A program made the position numbers and the translations under genes. From Microbacterium oleivorans NBRC 103075 (GTDB taxonomy: Bacteria; Actinomycetota; Actinomycetes; Actinomycetales; Microbacteriaceae): a stretch of DNA of 64,000 bases. A model generated the notes under the pieces. That model saw only the letters and a list, made by a program, of their open reading frames with translations, searched no databases and was not told the DNA's origin. Position 1 is the first letter of the stretch, and each line of letters starts with the position of its first letter. Positions 44,981 through 53,653 of the stretch are shown one piece after another. The DNA is taken from positions 62,001 to 126,000 of the forward strand of contig NZ_BCRG01000010.1 in assembly GCF_001552475.1 (NCBI RefSeq). Direction: 5' to 3'.

Positions 44981-45051
44981 CCGCGGCATCCGCCCCTGCG
45001 ATTCCGCCCAGAGCGCATCACCCCCGCGACCGGCGGACGACGGCCCCCGCT

Positions 45052-45057
45052 TAGGAT
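45052..45057 (+). promoter_or_regulatory. -10 element TAGGAT of the UPF0182 gene (leaderless)
   Basis: TAGGAT is followed by GAGGGG and GTG at 45064. Confidence 0.6.
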
Positions 45058-45063
45058 GAGGGG

Positions 45064-47997
45064 GTGACCTCGACACCTGCCGGACCGGCCACGTCCACCC
45101 CTCCGAATCCCGTCCGCCGCGCGATCGCCATCACGGTCGGCGTGCTGGTTGTGCTGGTGATCGCGTTCTTCGCGTTCGCGAGCCTCTACACCGATTGGTT
45201 GTGGTTCCGGCAACTCGGGTTCGACGGCGTCCTCGTGACGCAGTGGACGGCCCGTGTGGTGATGTTCATCATCGGCTTCGTCGCGATGGCGGCTCCGGTC
45301 TTCGCCGCGATTCAGCTCGCCTATCGGCTCCGGCCGGTGTACGCGCGGTTGAGCTCGCAGCTCGACCACTACCAGGAAGTTGTCGAGCCCCTACGCCGCC
45401 TCGCAATGTGGGGCATCCCCGTCTTCTTCGGCTTCTTCGCCGGCTTCGCCGCCTCGGCGCAGTGGGAGACCGCCTGGCTCTGGGCAAACGGGGTCACGAC
45501 CGGTCAGAACGACCCGCAGTTCGGTCTCGACACGGGCTTCTACCTGTTCCAGATGCCGTTCTACAGCGTCGTCCTCGGATTCGTTTCCGCCGTCCTTCTG
45601 ATCTGCCTTCTCGTTACGGTCGTGGTCGCCTACCTCTACGGATCGGTGCGCGTCGGGCAGCGGGAGCTTCGCATCTCGAAGGCGGCCCGCATCCAGCTGG
45701 CGATCGTCGCCGCGCTCTACCTCGCAGTGCAGGCCGTCAGCCTCTGGTTCGACCGTTACAAGACCCTCACGACGCAGGGCGACCGGTTCACCGGCGCCAG
45801 CTACGTCGACGTCAACGCGGTCATCCCGGGCCTCGCGATCCTCTCGATCGCGGCTGCGATCGTCGCCTTGCTGTTCGTCGTCACGGCGATCATCGGCCGC
45901 TGGCGGTTCCCCCTCATCGGCACGGCTCTTCTCATCGTGTCGTCGCTCGTCGTCGGCGTCGCCTACCCGTGGGCCGTCAGCCAGTTCCAGGTCGCGCCGA
46001 ACCTCGAGACCTACGAAGCAAAGTACGTCGAGCGCAACCTCGCGGCGACCAAGTTCGCCTACGGCATCGACGGGCTCGAGAAGACCGAGTACGAAGCGGT
46101 CACGACAGCGGAGAAGGGCCAGCTGCGCGCTGATGCGGAGACCACCGCGTCGTTGCGCATCATGGACCCCGCCATCATCGGACCCACGGTCCGCCAGCTC
46201 GAGCAGTACCGGTCCTACTACCAGTTCCAGAACCCGCTCGACGTCGACCGATACCAGATCGAGGGCAAGACGCAGGATGCCGTGGTCGCCGTGCGCGAGC
46301 TGAACCTGGGCCAGCTCGGGAGCGCGCAGTCCTGGTACAACAACACGCTCGTCTACACGCACGGCTACGGCGTGGTCGCGGCAAAGGGCAACGACCGCAC
46401 GGCGGACGGTGACCCGGTCTTCCTCGAGCGGGGGATCCCGACGGCAGGAGCACTGACCGACGGATCGAAGTACGAACCGCGGATCTACTTCGGTGAGTCT
46501 TCGCCGCCGTATTCGATCGTCGGTGCTCCGGCCGACAGCGACCCCGTCGAGCTCGACTACCCCCGTGGCGAGGACGGCGCGGGCCAGACCCGCACGACCT
46601 TCACCGGCAACGGCGGACCCGATGTCGGCAACGCCTTCAACCGCTTGCTGTACGCACTGAAGTTCCAGTCGACGGACATCCTGTTCTCCGACGGCATCAA
46701 CGACAAGTCGCAGATCCTCTACGACCGGAGCCCGCGGGACCGCGTGCAGAAAGTCGCCCCGTACCTCGAGCTCGACAGCGACCCGTACCCGAGCGTCGTC
46801 GACGGTCGCGTCGTCTGGATCCTCGACGGCTACACGCTGAGCAACAACTACCCGTACTCCTCACTCGTGAGCCTGACGGATGCCATCTCGGACACGACGA
46901 ACCGCTCCCCGCGGGTGGCGCTCGACGACGTCAACTACATCCGCAACTCCGTGAAGGCGACGGTGGATGCCTACGACGGTTCGGTGACGCTCTACGCCTG
47001 GGATGAGAAGGACCCGATGCTGCAGGCGTGGCAGAAGATCTACCCCTCCACGCTCAAGCCCGTCAGCGACATGTCGGCCGATCTCATGAGCCACGTGCGT
47101 TATCCCACCGACCTGTTCAAGGTTCAGCGCGCGATGCTCGGCACGTATCACGTCGATGACGCCGAGTCCTTCATCCGTCGTGACAACGCCTGGCGTACGC
47201 CTCAGGACCCGGTGACGCAGGAGAACCTGCAGCCGCCGTACTACCTCACGATGAAGATGCCGGGTCAGCCGGATCCGACGTACTCGATGTTCACGTCCTT
47301 CATCCCGGCAGCCGAGGGCGACCAGGAGCGAAACGTGCTCATGGGGTATCTGGCCGTCGACGCGAACGCAGGCGCCACGAAGGGCCAGAAGGATCCGGAC
47401 TACGGCAAACTCCGCATGCTGGAGATCAGCGCGGATGTCTCGGTTCCCGGCCCCGGTCAGGTGCAGAACACGTTCAGCTCGAACTCGGCGATCGCGCAGC
47501 AGGTCAACCTCCTGCGTCAGGGTCAGTCCCAGGTGCGCAACGGCAACCTGCTGACGCTTCCGGTCGGTGGTGGACTTCTGTACGTGCAGCCGATCTTCGT
47601 GCAGGCCTCGAGCGGTACGCAGCTTCCGGCACTCCGAAAGATCTTGGTCGCCTTCGGCGATGAGGTCGCGTTCGAGGACACCCTCCAGGAAGCCCTCGAC
47701 GAGTTGTTCGGCGGCGACTCCGGTGCGACGACGGGCGACGAAGGCACGACGCCGACGCCGACGCCCGGCGCCACGGGGACCCCGACGCCGAGCCCCACGC
47801 CGACCGAGGGTGGAGGTTCGACTGAGCCACCCACCACCGGGACCGGCGACGAGACCGCGCGACTGCTCACGGAGGCTCGACAGGTCATGATGGCTCGCGA
47901 CGCCGCCATGCAGAAGGGCGACTGGGCCACCTACGGCGAGCAGGATGAGAAGCTCACCAACATCATCAACCGTCTTATCCAGATCGACGGCGAGTGA
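45064..47997 (+). CDS. UPF0182 large membrane protein
   Basis: A 977-aa protein. The N-terminal 300 residues hold about seven helices with YTDWLWFRQLGFDGVL after the first, a UPF0182 hallmark. A large extracytoplasmic part follows (LNLGQLGSAQSWYNNT, YTHGYGVVAAKGN, LDGYTLSNNYPYS), then a Thr-Pro-Gly linker (about residues 893-925) and a short helical end. It is conserved across actinobacteria and some other phyla. Function is not known to me. GTG start 6 nt after TAGGAT. It ends in a bidirectional terminator shared with crtEb. Confidence 0.93.
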   Translation: MTSTPAGPATSTPPNPVRRAIAITVGVLVVLVIAFFAFASLYTDWLWFRQLGFDGVLVTQWTARVVMFIIGFVAMAAPVFAAIQLAYRLRPVYARLSSQLDHYQEVVEPLRRLAMWGIPVFFGFFAGFAASAQWETAWLWANGVTTGQNDPQFGLDTGFYLFQMPFYSVVLGFVSAVLLICLLVTVVVAYLYGSVRVGQRELRISKAARIQLAIVAALYLAVQAVSLWFDRYKTLTTQGDRFTGASYVDVNAVIPGLAILSIAAAIVALLFVVTAIIGRWRFPLIGTALLIVSSLVVGVAYPWAVSQFQVAPNLETYEAKYVERNLAATKFAYGIDGLEKTEYEAVTTAEKGQLRADAETTASLRIMDPAIIGPTVRQLEQYRSYYQFQNPLDVDRYQIEGKTQDAVVAVRELNLGQLGSAQSWYNNTLVYTHGYGVVAAKGNDRTADGDPVFLERGIPTAGALTDGSKYEPRIYFGESSPPYSIVGAPADSDPVELDYPRGEDGAGQTRTTFTGNGGPDVGNAFNRLLYALKFQSTDILFSDGINDKSQILYDRSPRDRVQKVAPYLELDSDPYPSVVDGRVVWILDGYTLSNNYPYSSLVSLTDAISDTTNRSPRVALDDVNYIRNSVKATVDAYDGSVTLYAWDEKDPMLQAWQKIYPSTLKPVSDMSADLMSHVRYPTDLFKVQRAMLGTYHVDDAESFIRRDNAWRTPQDPVTQENLQPPYYLTMKMPGQPDPTYSMFTSFIPAAEGDQERNVLMGYLAVDANAGATKGQKDPDYGKLRMLEISADVSVPGPGQVQNTFSSNSAIAQQVNLLRQGQSQVRNGNLLTLPVGGGLLYVQPIFVQASSGTQLPALRKILVAFGDEVAFEDTLQEALDELFGGDSGATTGDEGTTPTPTPGATGTPTPSPTPTEGGGSTEPPTTGTGDETARLLTEARQVMMARDAAMQKGDWATYGEQDEKLTNIINRLIQIDGE

Positions 47998-48001
47998 TCA
48001 C

Positions 48002-48050
48002 CTGATCTGGTGGGGGCCGTTCACGACAGGAACAGCCCCCACCAGATCAG
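48002..48050. terminator. Bidirectional terminator, 16-bp perfect stem, overlapping the crtEb 3' end
   Basis: CTGATCTGGTGGGGGC (48002-48017) pairs without mismatch with GCCCCCACCAGATCAG (48035-48050). Inside, GTTC and GAAC add four pairs. The crtEb stop (48021-48023) lies within the loop side, so the right arm is coding sequence for the last residues of CrtEb. It ends both converging operons. Confidence 0.85.
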
Positions 48051-48893
48051 CAGCAGCGTGACCACGAAGCCGGCGAACTGGTTGAGCCAGAGGAACCGGT
48101 CCCATCCTCGGGTGGCGGTGGCGGCATCCGCGTCATCGACCGAACGGTACGGCCAGACCGTCGCGAGGTAGGGCAGCGCGACGATCGCGGCGAGGGGCCC
48201 CGGCCACGTGGTGGCGAGCATCGCCACGCCGGATGCCGCGTAGGCGACGAGCGAGAAGCGGACGGTCCACGCGGCCCCGCGTGCGGTGGCGATGGAGGAG
48301 ATACCCGCCTCGCGATCCGCCACGACGTCCTGCACGGCACCGAAGGCGTGCGAGGCAATTCCCCAGAGCGCGAACGCCACGATGATCAGCACGAGCTGCG
48401 GCGTCCATGTCGCGCCCGTGAGGACGAGTGCGTACACCGCGGGGGAAAAGAAATGGATGCTGCTCGTCACCGAGTCGGCGAACGGACGCTCCTTGAACCT
48501 CAGTGGCGGCGCGCTGTAAAAGACGACGGCGAACAGGCTGAAGGCCAGGACGAGCCAAGATGCGGGCGGACCGGCGACGACGAGATAGACGACGAACGGC
48601 GCGCACAGCAGACCGGACGCCCACAGCGTCGGCGCGTGCAGACTCTTGTCGAGGATCGCGCCGTGTGCGCCGCCCTTTCGGGGGTTCCGGAGATCCGACT
48701 CGTAGTCGAAGACGTCGTTGATCCCATACATCGCGACGTTGTACGGGACGAGGAAGAACAGCGTGCCGAGAACGAGCATGAGGTCTATCTCGCGGGTGCT
48801 CATCAGGTAGGCCGCCGCGAACGGGTAGGCGGTGTTGATCCAGCTCACCGGGCGCGACGACACGAAGAGCTGGCGGGCGAAGCGAAGGGGCAT
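48021..48893 (-). CDS. crtEb: Lycopene elongase (UbiA prenyltransferase)
   Basis: A 290-aa UbiA-family membrane prenyltransferase that adds two C5 units to lycopene, giving the C50 compound flavuxanthin. The first Asp-rich motif is NDVFDYESDLRNPRKGG and the second DVVADREAGISSIAT, with about eight helices. The start MPLRFARQLFVSSRPVSWIN follows the crtYf stop with a 1-nt overlap (TGATG). It is the last gene of the carotenoid operon. Specificity is inferred from the operon, since quinone and chlorophyll enzymes share the fold. Confidence 0.9.
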   Translation of the reverse strand: MPLRFARQLFVSSRPVSWINTAYPFAAAYLMSTREIDLMLVLGTLFFLVPYNVAMYGINDVFDYESDLRNPRKGGAHGAILDKSLHAPTLWASGLLCAPFVVYLVVAGPPASWLVLAFSLFAVVFYSAPPLRFKERPFADSVTSSIHFFSPAVYALVLTGATWTPQLVLIIVAFALWGIASHAFGAVQDVVADREAGISSIATARGAAWTVRFSLVAYAASGVAMLATTWPGPLAAIVALPYLATVWPYRSVDDADAATATRGWDRFLWLNQFAGFVVTLLLIWWGLFLS

Positions 48894-49201
48894 CACCGGG
48901 CATCCCTCCGTTCCGGCAGGAGCGCCGCGATCGACGGCAGCAGGAAGGCGATGCAGACCGGGTAGGCGAAGTCTTCGATCGGCGCGAGGCCGATCCGGAT
49001 TCCGCTGATGTGCTCGGCAGGGTAGGTGAAGAGGTCGGCGGCGATCATCGCATTGTCGAAGACGGCCGTCAGGACGACGAGGACCACGGTGGTCCACAGC
49101 GACGCCACGAGCCGCTCGCGGGCACGCGGTCGGCGCGTCGCCAGGACGGTCACGATGACGGTGACGAGGACGAACGGGATGAGGATCAGCGGATAGGTCA
49201 T
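48893..49201 (-). CDS. crtYf: C50 carotenoid cyclase subunit, heterodimeric (CrtYf-like)
   Basis: A 102-aa membrane protein with three helices and the conserved PIEDFAYP motif of heterodimeric lycopene/C50 cyclases. It works with CrtYe to close the epsilon rings of flavuxanthin and make decaprenoxanthin. ATG 49201 overlaps the CrtYe stop by 4 nt. Which of the two short proteins is Ye or Yf follows the usual gene order. Confidence 0.88.
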   Translation of the reverse strand: MTYPLILIPFVLVTVIVTVLATRRPRARERLVASLWTTVVLVVLTAVFDNAMIAADLFTYPAEHISGIRIGLAPIEDFAYPVCIAFLLPSIAALLPERRDAR

Positions 49202-49533
49202 GCTGCCTCCTGCCGCCGGCTCCGACGCTTCCGCAGGCGCACGACGATCGCGTGGACGACGAGCGTGAGGTGGCAGAGGAAGGCGAGGAAGACGGGCTCT
49301 TCGAGGGGCAGGTGCGGTGCCAGATCGATCCCCAGCAGCAGCGGGCTGTCACCGCGGACGAAGACGCCCGTCGCGATCCCCACGAGATCCCAGACGAGGA
49401 GGAACGCCGTTCCGGATGCGATGAGCAACAGGGCGCGTCCGGGCGCGACGGCGAGGGCGAGTCGATGACGCACATCGATCAGGATGACGCCCAGAACCGA
49501 GACAAGGAGGGCGCCCAGGTAGAGCCCCGGCAC
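49198..49533 (-). CDS. crtYe: C50 carotenoid cyclase subunit, heterodimeric (CrtYe-like)
   Basis: A 111-aa membrane protein with three helices and PLEEPVFL, the catalytic PxE[E/D] motif of the cyclase family. The GTG at 49533, giving MPGLYLGALLVSVLG, is preferred over the open frame back to 49629 because the latter overlaps crtI and adds no membrane segment. The start lies 5 nt after the crtI stop. It acts with CrtYf as one enzyme. Confidence 0.87.
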   Translation of the reverse strand: MPGLYLGALLVSVLGVILIDVRHRLALAVAPGRALLLIASGTAFLLVWDLVGIATGVFVRGDSPLLLGIDLAPHLPLEEPVFLAFLCHLTLVVHAIVVRLRKRRSRRQEAA

Positions 49534-49538
49534 CTCCG

Positions 49539-51092
49539 TCAGTGCTCCGACGCGAGGGGCGCGGGCAACCGTCCGGTCGAGATGTCGCCGTCGAGGAGTT
49601 TCACCACGAGCTCGGCCGAGATCAGACACATGGGCAGGCCTACGCCGGGGAGCACGGTCTGTCCGGCGTAGAGCAGGTTGTCGACCTTGGAGCGGAGCCC
49701 CGGACGGAACATCGCGGATTGTCCGAGGGTGTGCGCGAGGCCGAGAGCGCCGCCGCGGAACGAGCCGAAGTCCTGAGCAAAGTCACCGGGGGAGATGGTC
49801 CGTCGAACTCGCACGCGATCGGCCAGGTCGGCGACGCCGGTCCAGGAGGCGATCTGCGCGATGACCGCGTCGGCGGCTGCCTCGATCGCCGCGTCGCCGG
49901 CTCCGTCCACGCCACCACGCCCGAGTTCCGGGTCGGCCGGCATCGGGACGAGCACGAACAGGTTCTCGTGGCCGGCGGGCGCGACGTCGTCATCGGTGGC
50001 GCTGGGGCGGCACACGTAGAGCGAGGCGGGGTCGGGCAGGGTGCCCGCGCCGTCCTCCCCGAAGATGGCCTCGAAGTTTGCCTTCCAGTCCTTGGTGAAG
50101 AGCAGGGTGTGGTGCTCGAGTTCCGGCAGTTCCCCTTCCACGCCGAGGAGGATGAGCAGCGCACCGAACGACGGCACGCGCTTGTCCCACCAGGCGTCCG
50201 CGCGCGAGCGCAGCTCCGGCTCGAGCAGCACGGTCTCGGTGTGGTGCATGTCGGCCGTCGAGATGACGTGGTCGGCCTCGATCCGGGTGCCGTCGGCCAA
50301 ACGGATGCCGGTGGCCGTGCCCCCGACGGTGATGATCCGCTCGACGGGGCTGCTCGTGCGGATCTCGGCGCCGCGTTCCTCGGCGAGGCGCGCGATCGCG
50401 CGGATGATCTGCACGAACCCCCCGCGCGGATACAGAACGCCGTCGTCGAGGTCGAGGTGGCTCATGAGGTGGTACAGGCTCGGGGAGTCGTAGGGCGAGC
50501 CGCCGAGGAAGACCGCCGGGTAGCCGAGGACCTGCTGCAGGACGGGGTCCGAGAAGCGCTTCTCGACATGTGTGGAAAGCGGGCGGAGCAGCAGCGGCAG
50601 GAGAGTTCCCAGCTTGCCGAGGACGTCGGGGTGCGCGAGGCCTTTCAGCGAGACGTACGGGTCGTAGAGGAAGCGAGAGACGGCCAGGTCGTAGATCTCG
50701 CCGGCCGAGTCGAGGTAGGTGGCCAGCTTCGCACCGGCACCGGCTTCGCGCGCCTCGAACGCCGCGACGGCGGCATCCCGTCCCGAGACGACATCGAAGG
50801 GCTCGCTCTCGCCCTCGTGGTACACGCGGTAGGCGGGATCCAGTCGAACGAGGTCGAGCTGCTCGGCGGCCGTGGTGCCGAGCAGGGCGAAGAAGTGATC
50901 GAAGACCTCGGGCATGAGGTACCAGCTGGGGCCCGTGTCGAAACGGAATCCGTCCTTCTCCCAGGTGCCCGCTCGTCCGCCGACGTCGTCGAGCGCCTCG
51001 AAGACGGTGACCTCGTCGCCTCGATCGGCGAGGAGGGCGGCGGTGGCGAGACCGGTGATGCCGCCTCCGATGATGGCGATGCGGCGGGTCAT
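49539..51092 (-). CDS. crtI: Phytoene desaturase
   Basis: A 517-aa FAD enzyme that introduces four double bases to turn phytoene into lycopene. The N-terminal dinucleotide site is IIGGGITGLATAALLADRG, then FEALDDVGGRAGTW and FDTGPSWYLMP, which are CrtI signatures. The C-terminal flavin motif includes NLLYAGQTVLPGVGLPM. ATG 51092 overlaps the crtB stop by 4 nt. The number of desaturation steps is inferred from the downstream C50 genes. Confidence 0.95.
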   Translation of the reverse strand: MTRRIAIIGGGITGLATAALLADRGDEVTVFEALDDVGGRAGTWEKDGFRFDTGPSWYLMPEVFDHFFALLGTTAAEQLDLVRLDPAYRVYHEGESEPFDVVSGRDAAVAAFEAREAGAGAKLATYLDSAGEIYDLAVSRFLYDPYVSLKGLAHPDVLGKLGTLLPLLLRPLSTHVEKRFSDPVLQQVLGYPAVFLGGSPYDSPSLYHLMSHLDLDDGVLYPRGGFVQIIRAIARLAEERGAEIRTSSPVERIITVGGTATGIRLADGTRIEADHVISTADMHHTETVLLEPELRSRADAWWDKRVPSFGALLILLGVEGELPELEHHTLLFTKDWKANFEAIFGEDGAGTLPDPASLYVCRPSATDDDVAPAGHENLFVLVPMPADPELGRGGVDGAGDAAIEAAADAVIAQIASWTGVADLADRVRVRRTISPGDFAQDFGSFRGGALGLAHTLGQSAMFRPGLRSKVDNLLYAGQTVLPGVGLPMCLISAELVVKLLDGDISTGRLPAPLASEH

Positions 51093-51973
51093 GCGGGGGG
51101 CCTCCGGGAGGGTGGGGTTCGTCGGGGGGAGAAGGGAGCGCGATGCGCCACGGCGGCGCGGACGGCGATGGCGGCCTTCATCGGGTTCGGGACGCGGACC
51201 CGGGTGGTGAGGTCCTCGGTGTGATGGAGCTTGGCGGCCAGCGACGCGAAGAGGCCGTGAGCGGTCGCGACCGCGACGCGGCAGTCCGCGGGGAGGAGCG
51301 GGATGGTGGCGGCTGCGGCATCCAGATCGGCATCGATGCGGGCGAGGACTTCCTCGCGTCGCGTGTCGGCGGCACCGACACCGAGGTAGTCGCGGCCCAG
51401 TCGCCCGGAATCGTCGGCGTGGTCGCGGAGGAAGTTGATGTCCTGGAACGCAGCGCCCAGGCGCCGCGCGCCCGACACGAGCGCGGGGGCGGGGTCACGC
51501 GGCGACGGTGCGCCCGCGTTCACGAAGACCTGCAAGCACATGAGGCCGACGACCTCGGCCGACCCGTAGACATAGTCGTCGTGCGAGGCGTCGTCATGTT
51601 CCGCCGTGTCGAGGTCGGTTCTCATGGAGTCGAAGAACGGCTCGATGTGGACACGCCCGATGCCGCACTCGCGGGCCGTCCGCGCGAAGGCGTGGACGAT
51701 GAGGTTCGCGCTGAAGCCCCGCTCGATCGCGGCGTACGTCTCCGTCTCCAGGGCGTCGAGGACGCTGCGCTGTTCATCCAGCGGGACGCCGGCGGCTTCA
51801 GCCGCACCGTCGACGATCTCATCGGCCACGCGGACCAGGGCGTAGACGTTTCGGACATGCCTCCGTACGCGGGATCCAAGCAGATTCGTGGCGAGCCCGA
51901 AGGACGTCGAGTAGGCGCGGATGACGGATGCCGCGGCGGCAGCGGCGGTCTCGTCGTAGAGCGTGTCGGTCAT
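51089..51973 (-). CDS. crtB: Phytoene synthase
   Basis: A 294-aa trans-isoprenyl diphosphate synthase that joins two GGPP to phytoene. The substrate-binding acidic motifs are RVADEIVDG (DxxxD) and FQDINFLRDHADD (second DxxxD), with YSTSFGLAT and VYGSAEVVGLMCL between. It overlaps crtE by ATGA at the start and crtI by ATGA at the end, so it is tightly coupled. Confidence 0.95.
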   Translation of the reverse strand: MTDTLYDETAAAAAASVIRAYSTSFGLATNLLGSRVRRHVRNVYALVRVADEIVDGAAEAAGVPLDEQRSVLDALETETYAAIERGFSANLIVHAFARTARECGIGRVHIEPFFDSMRTDLDTAEHDDASHDDYVYGSAEVVGLMCLQVFVNAGAPSPRDPAPALVSGARRLGAAFQDINFLRDHADDSGRLGRDYLGVGAADTRREEVLARIDADLDAAAATIPLLPADCRVAVATAHGLFASLAAKLHHTEDLTTRVRVPNPMKAAIAVRAAVAHRAPFSPRRTPPSRRPPA

Positions 51974-53034
51974 CGGGGGATGCGATCCTCCACCGCGGAT
52001 GCGAGCGTGGCGAGCAGGACGACCGCATCGCGGGGAAGAGCGGCGTCCGCGGCGTGCCCGCGGGCGGAGCGAAGCGTGTCCGTGATCATCTCGACCGCGC
52101 GCTCGCGAGCCCCGCTGGCGGCGAGTTCCCGCTGCGCGTGCGCGATCGCGATCGGTCCCGTCGGCGCCATGGCGAGTGCCGAGGCGATCCGGGGCCAGTA
52201 CTCGGTCTCGGCGGCCATCGCGATGAGCGGCGTCCGCTTGGATGCGCGGAGGTCGGCGCCCGGTTCGCGTCCGGCCTCGGCCCGGGAGCCGAACGTGCCG
52301 ATCAGGTCGTCTGCGAGCTGGAAGGCCACCCCGATGGCGGAGCCCGCCGATTCGAGGGCGGCGCGTTCGTCGTCACTCGCTCCGGCGAGAAGCGCTCCTG
52401 CCGCGAGCGGCGCCTGGAAGGAGTAGAACGCCGTCTTGTCCCGCGCCGTGCGGATGAGTGAATCCGTCGGGGGTAGGTCAGCACCGATCGTCTGCTCCAC
52501 ATCGGCGAGCTCCCCGGCGGCGGACACGAGCACAGCATCGTCCAGGAGGACGAACAGGGCCGCCCGCTGCGAGGCGGTCACGGGTGCCGTGGCGATCAGG
52601 CGCGTCGCCTCGAAGAGCAGAAGATCGCCGGCCAGCACGGCCGCGGCCGCGCCGAGCAGGTTCGCGTCGGCGGCATCCCCACCGCGCGCGAGGGCTCGTT
52701 CGCGGAAACGTCCGACGACATTCGGGATGCCGCGACGCTCGATGTCGCCGTCGATCAAGTCGTCGTGCACCACGAACGCCGCGTGGAGGAGTTCGAACGC
52801 GGCGGCCACGCGCCAGAGACCGGGGGAGCGGCCGATATCGCCACCGAAGGCCTCGAAAGCGGCGACGACGAGAGCCGGCCGGAGTCGCTTGCCGCCCGTG
52901 GCCGATGCCACCGTGGCCTCACCGAGCGCGGCGGAAGCCTCGCCGAGCGCGGCCGAGCGGATGCGCAGGCGATCGAGTGCGACGTTCAGTGCGTCGTCGA
53001 TCTCGTGGCGAGCGACCGCGGACAGGGCGATCAC
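51970..53034 (-). CDS. crtE: Geranylgeranyl diphosphate synthase
   Basis: A 354-aa polyprenyl synthetase. The first Asp-rich region reads VVHDDLIDGDIERRG and the second AFQLADDLIGTFG, with GGKRLRPALV near residue 48 for diphosphate binding. It supplies GGPP to CrtB. GTG 53034 sits in a GTGA overlap with the idi stop, and the longer frame upstream would run through idi. The chain length (C20) is inferred from the operon. Confidence 0.93.
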   Translation of the reverse strand: MIALSAVARHEIDDALNVALDRLRIRSAALGEASAALGEATVASATGGKRLRPALVVAAFEAFGGDIGRSPGLWRVAAAFELLHAAFVVHDDLIDGDIERRGIPNVVGRFRERALARGGDAADANLLGAAAAVLAGDLLLFEATRLIATAPVTASQRAALFVLLDDAVLVSAAGELADVEQTIGADLPPTDSLIRTARDKTAFYSFQAPLAAGALLAGASDDERAALESAGSAIGVAFQLADDLIGTFGSRAEAGREPGADLRASKRTPLIAMAAETEYWPRIASALAMAPTGPIAIAHAQRELAASGARERAVEMITDTLRSARGHAADAALPRDAVVLLATLASAVEDRIPR

Positions 53035-53579
53035 GAGGCTCTCCGGCGGGTTTCGGGCGCGACGAGGTCGAGCTGCTGAGCCTGCAGCACGAGCCAGGGG
53101 CTGAAGGCCCACGGCGTCGCGCGGATGGCGGCGGCGAGGTCGGCGGCGTCGACCCAGCGCGCCTCGGCGACCTCATCCGGGTTCAGCTGCGGCTCATCGT
53201 CGGTGTAGGCGACGTGGACGGGGCAGATCTCGTTCTCGACGATTCCCGATGCGTCGACCGCTCGGTAGCGGAACTGCGGCAGGGCGGGGGTGATGTCGCG
53301 GACCGTGAGCCCCACCTCGTGCGCGGCACGTCGGCGGACGGCGTCGAGCATCGACTCCCCGGGGGCGGGGTGCCCGCAGAACGAGTTGGTCCACACGCCC
53401 GGCCACGCTGCTTTGCTCAGGGCGCGGCGTGTCACCAGGATCTGCCCACGGTCGTTGTAGACGTGGCAGGAGAATGCGAGATGAAGCTCCGTGTCGATAC
53501 CGTGGACACTTGCCTTCGGAGCCGTGCCGATTTCGCGTCCGTCATCGTCCAGCAGAACGACGTACTCGACCTCTGACAC
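53031..53579 (-). CDS. idi: Isopentenyl-diphosphate delta-isomerase, type I
   Basis: A 182-aa Nudix-fold isomerase that interconverts IPP and DMAPP, feeding the prenyl synthase. The catalytic Cys motif is TNSFCGHPAPGE and the Glu motif ENEICPVHVAYT. GTG 53579 follows GGAGG at 5 nt. An alternative TTG at 53612 would lie inside the operator palindrome and is rejected. First gene of the carotenoid operon. Confidence 0.94.
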   Translation of the reverse strand: MSEVEYVVLLDDDGREIGTAPKASVHGIDTELHLAFSCHVYNDRGQILVTRRALSKAAWPGVWTNSFCGHPAPGESMLDAVRRRAAHEVGLTVRDITPALPQFRYRAVDASGIVENEICPVHVAYTDDEPQLNPDEVAEARWVDAADLAAAIRATPWAFSPWLVLQAQQLDLVAPETRRRAS

Positions 53580-53593
53580 GTTTCCTCCGCACT

Positions 53594-53612
53594 TTGCTAG
53601 ATTATCTAGCAA
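53594..53612. promoter_or_regulatory. Perfect 19-bp palindromic operator between crt operon and MarR gene
   Basis: TTGCTAGAT (53594-53602), a central T, and ATCTAGCAA (53604-53612) form a perfect inverted repeat, size and AT-content typical of MarR-family sites. It contains a -10-like box in each direction, TAGATT rightward (53598-53603) and GATAAT leftward (53606-53601). A bound regulator would therefore block both promoters. A possible -35 CTGACA lies at 53573-53578 for the rightward promoter, with a long 19-nt spacer. Confidence 0.7.
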
Positions 53613-53653
53613 TCAATCGTCATGTTACCTACCGACTGAGGAGGTGTCCAATA

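Noticed and set aside
53580..53612. TTG at 53612 as the idi start
   Set aside because: It lies inside the operator palindrome and has no ribosome site. GTG 53579 has GGAGG at 5 nt and gives the normal type I isomerase N-terminus.
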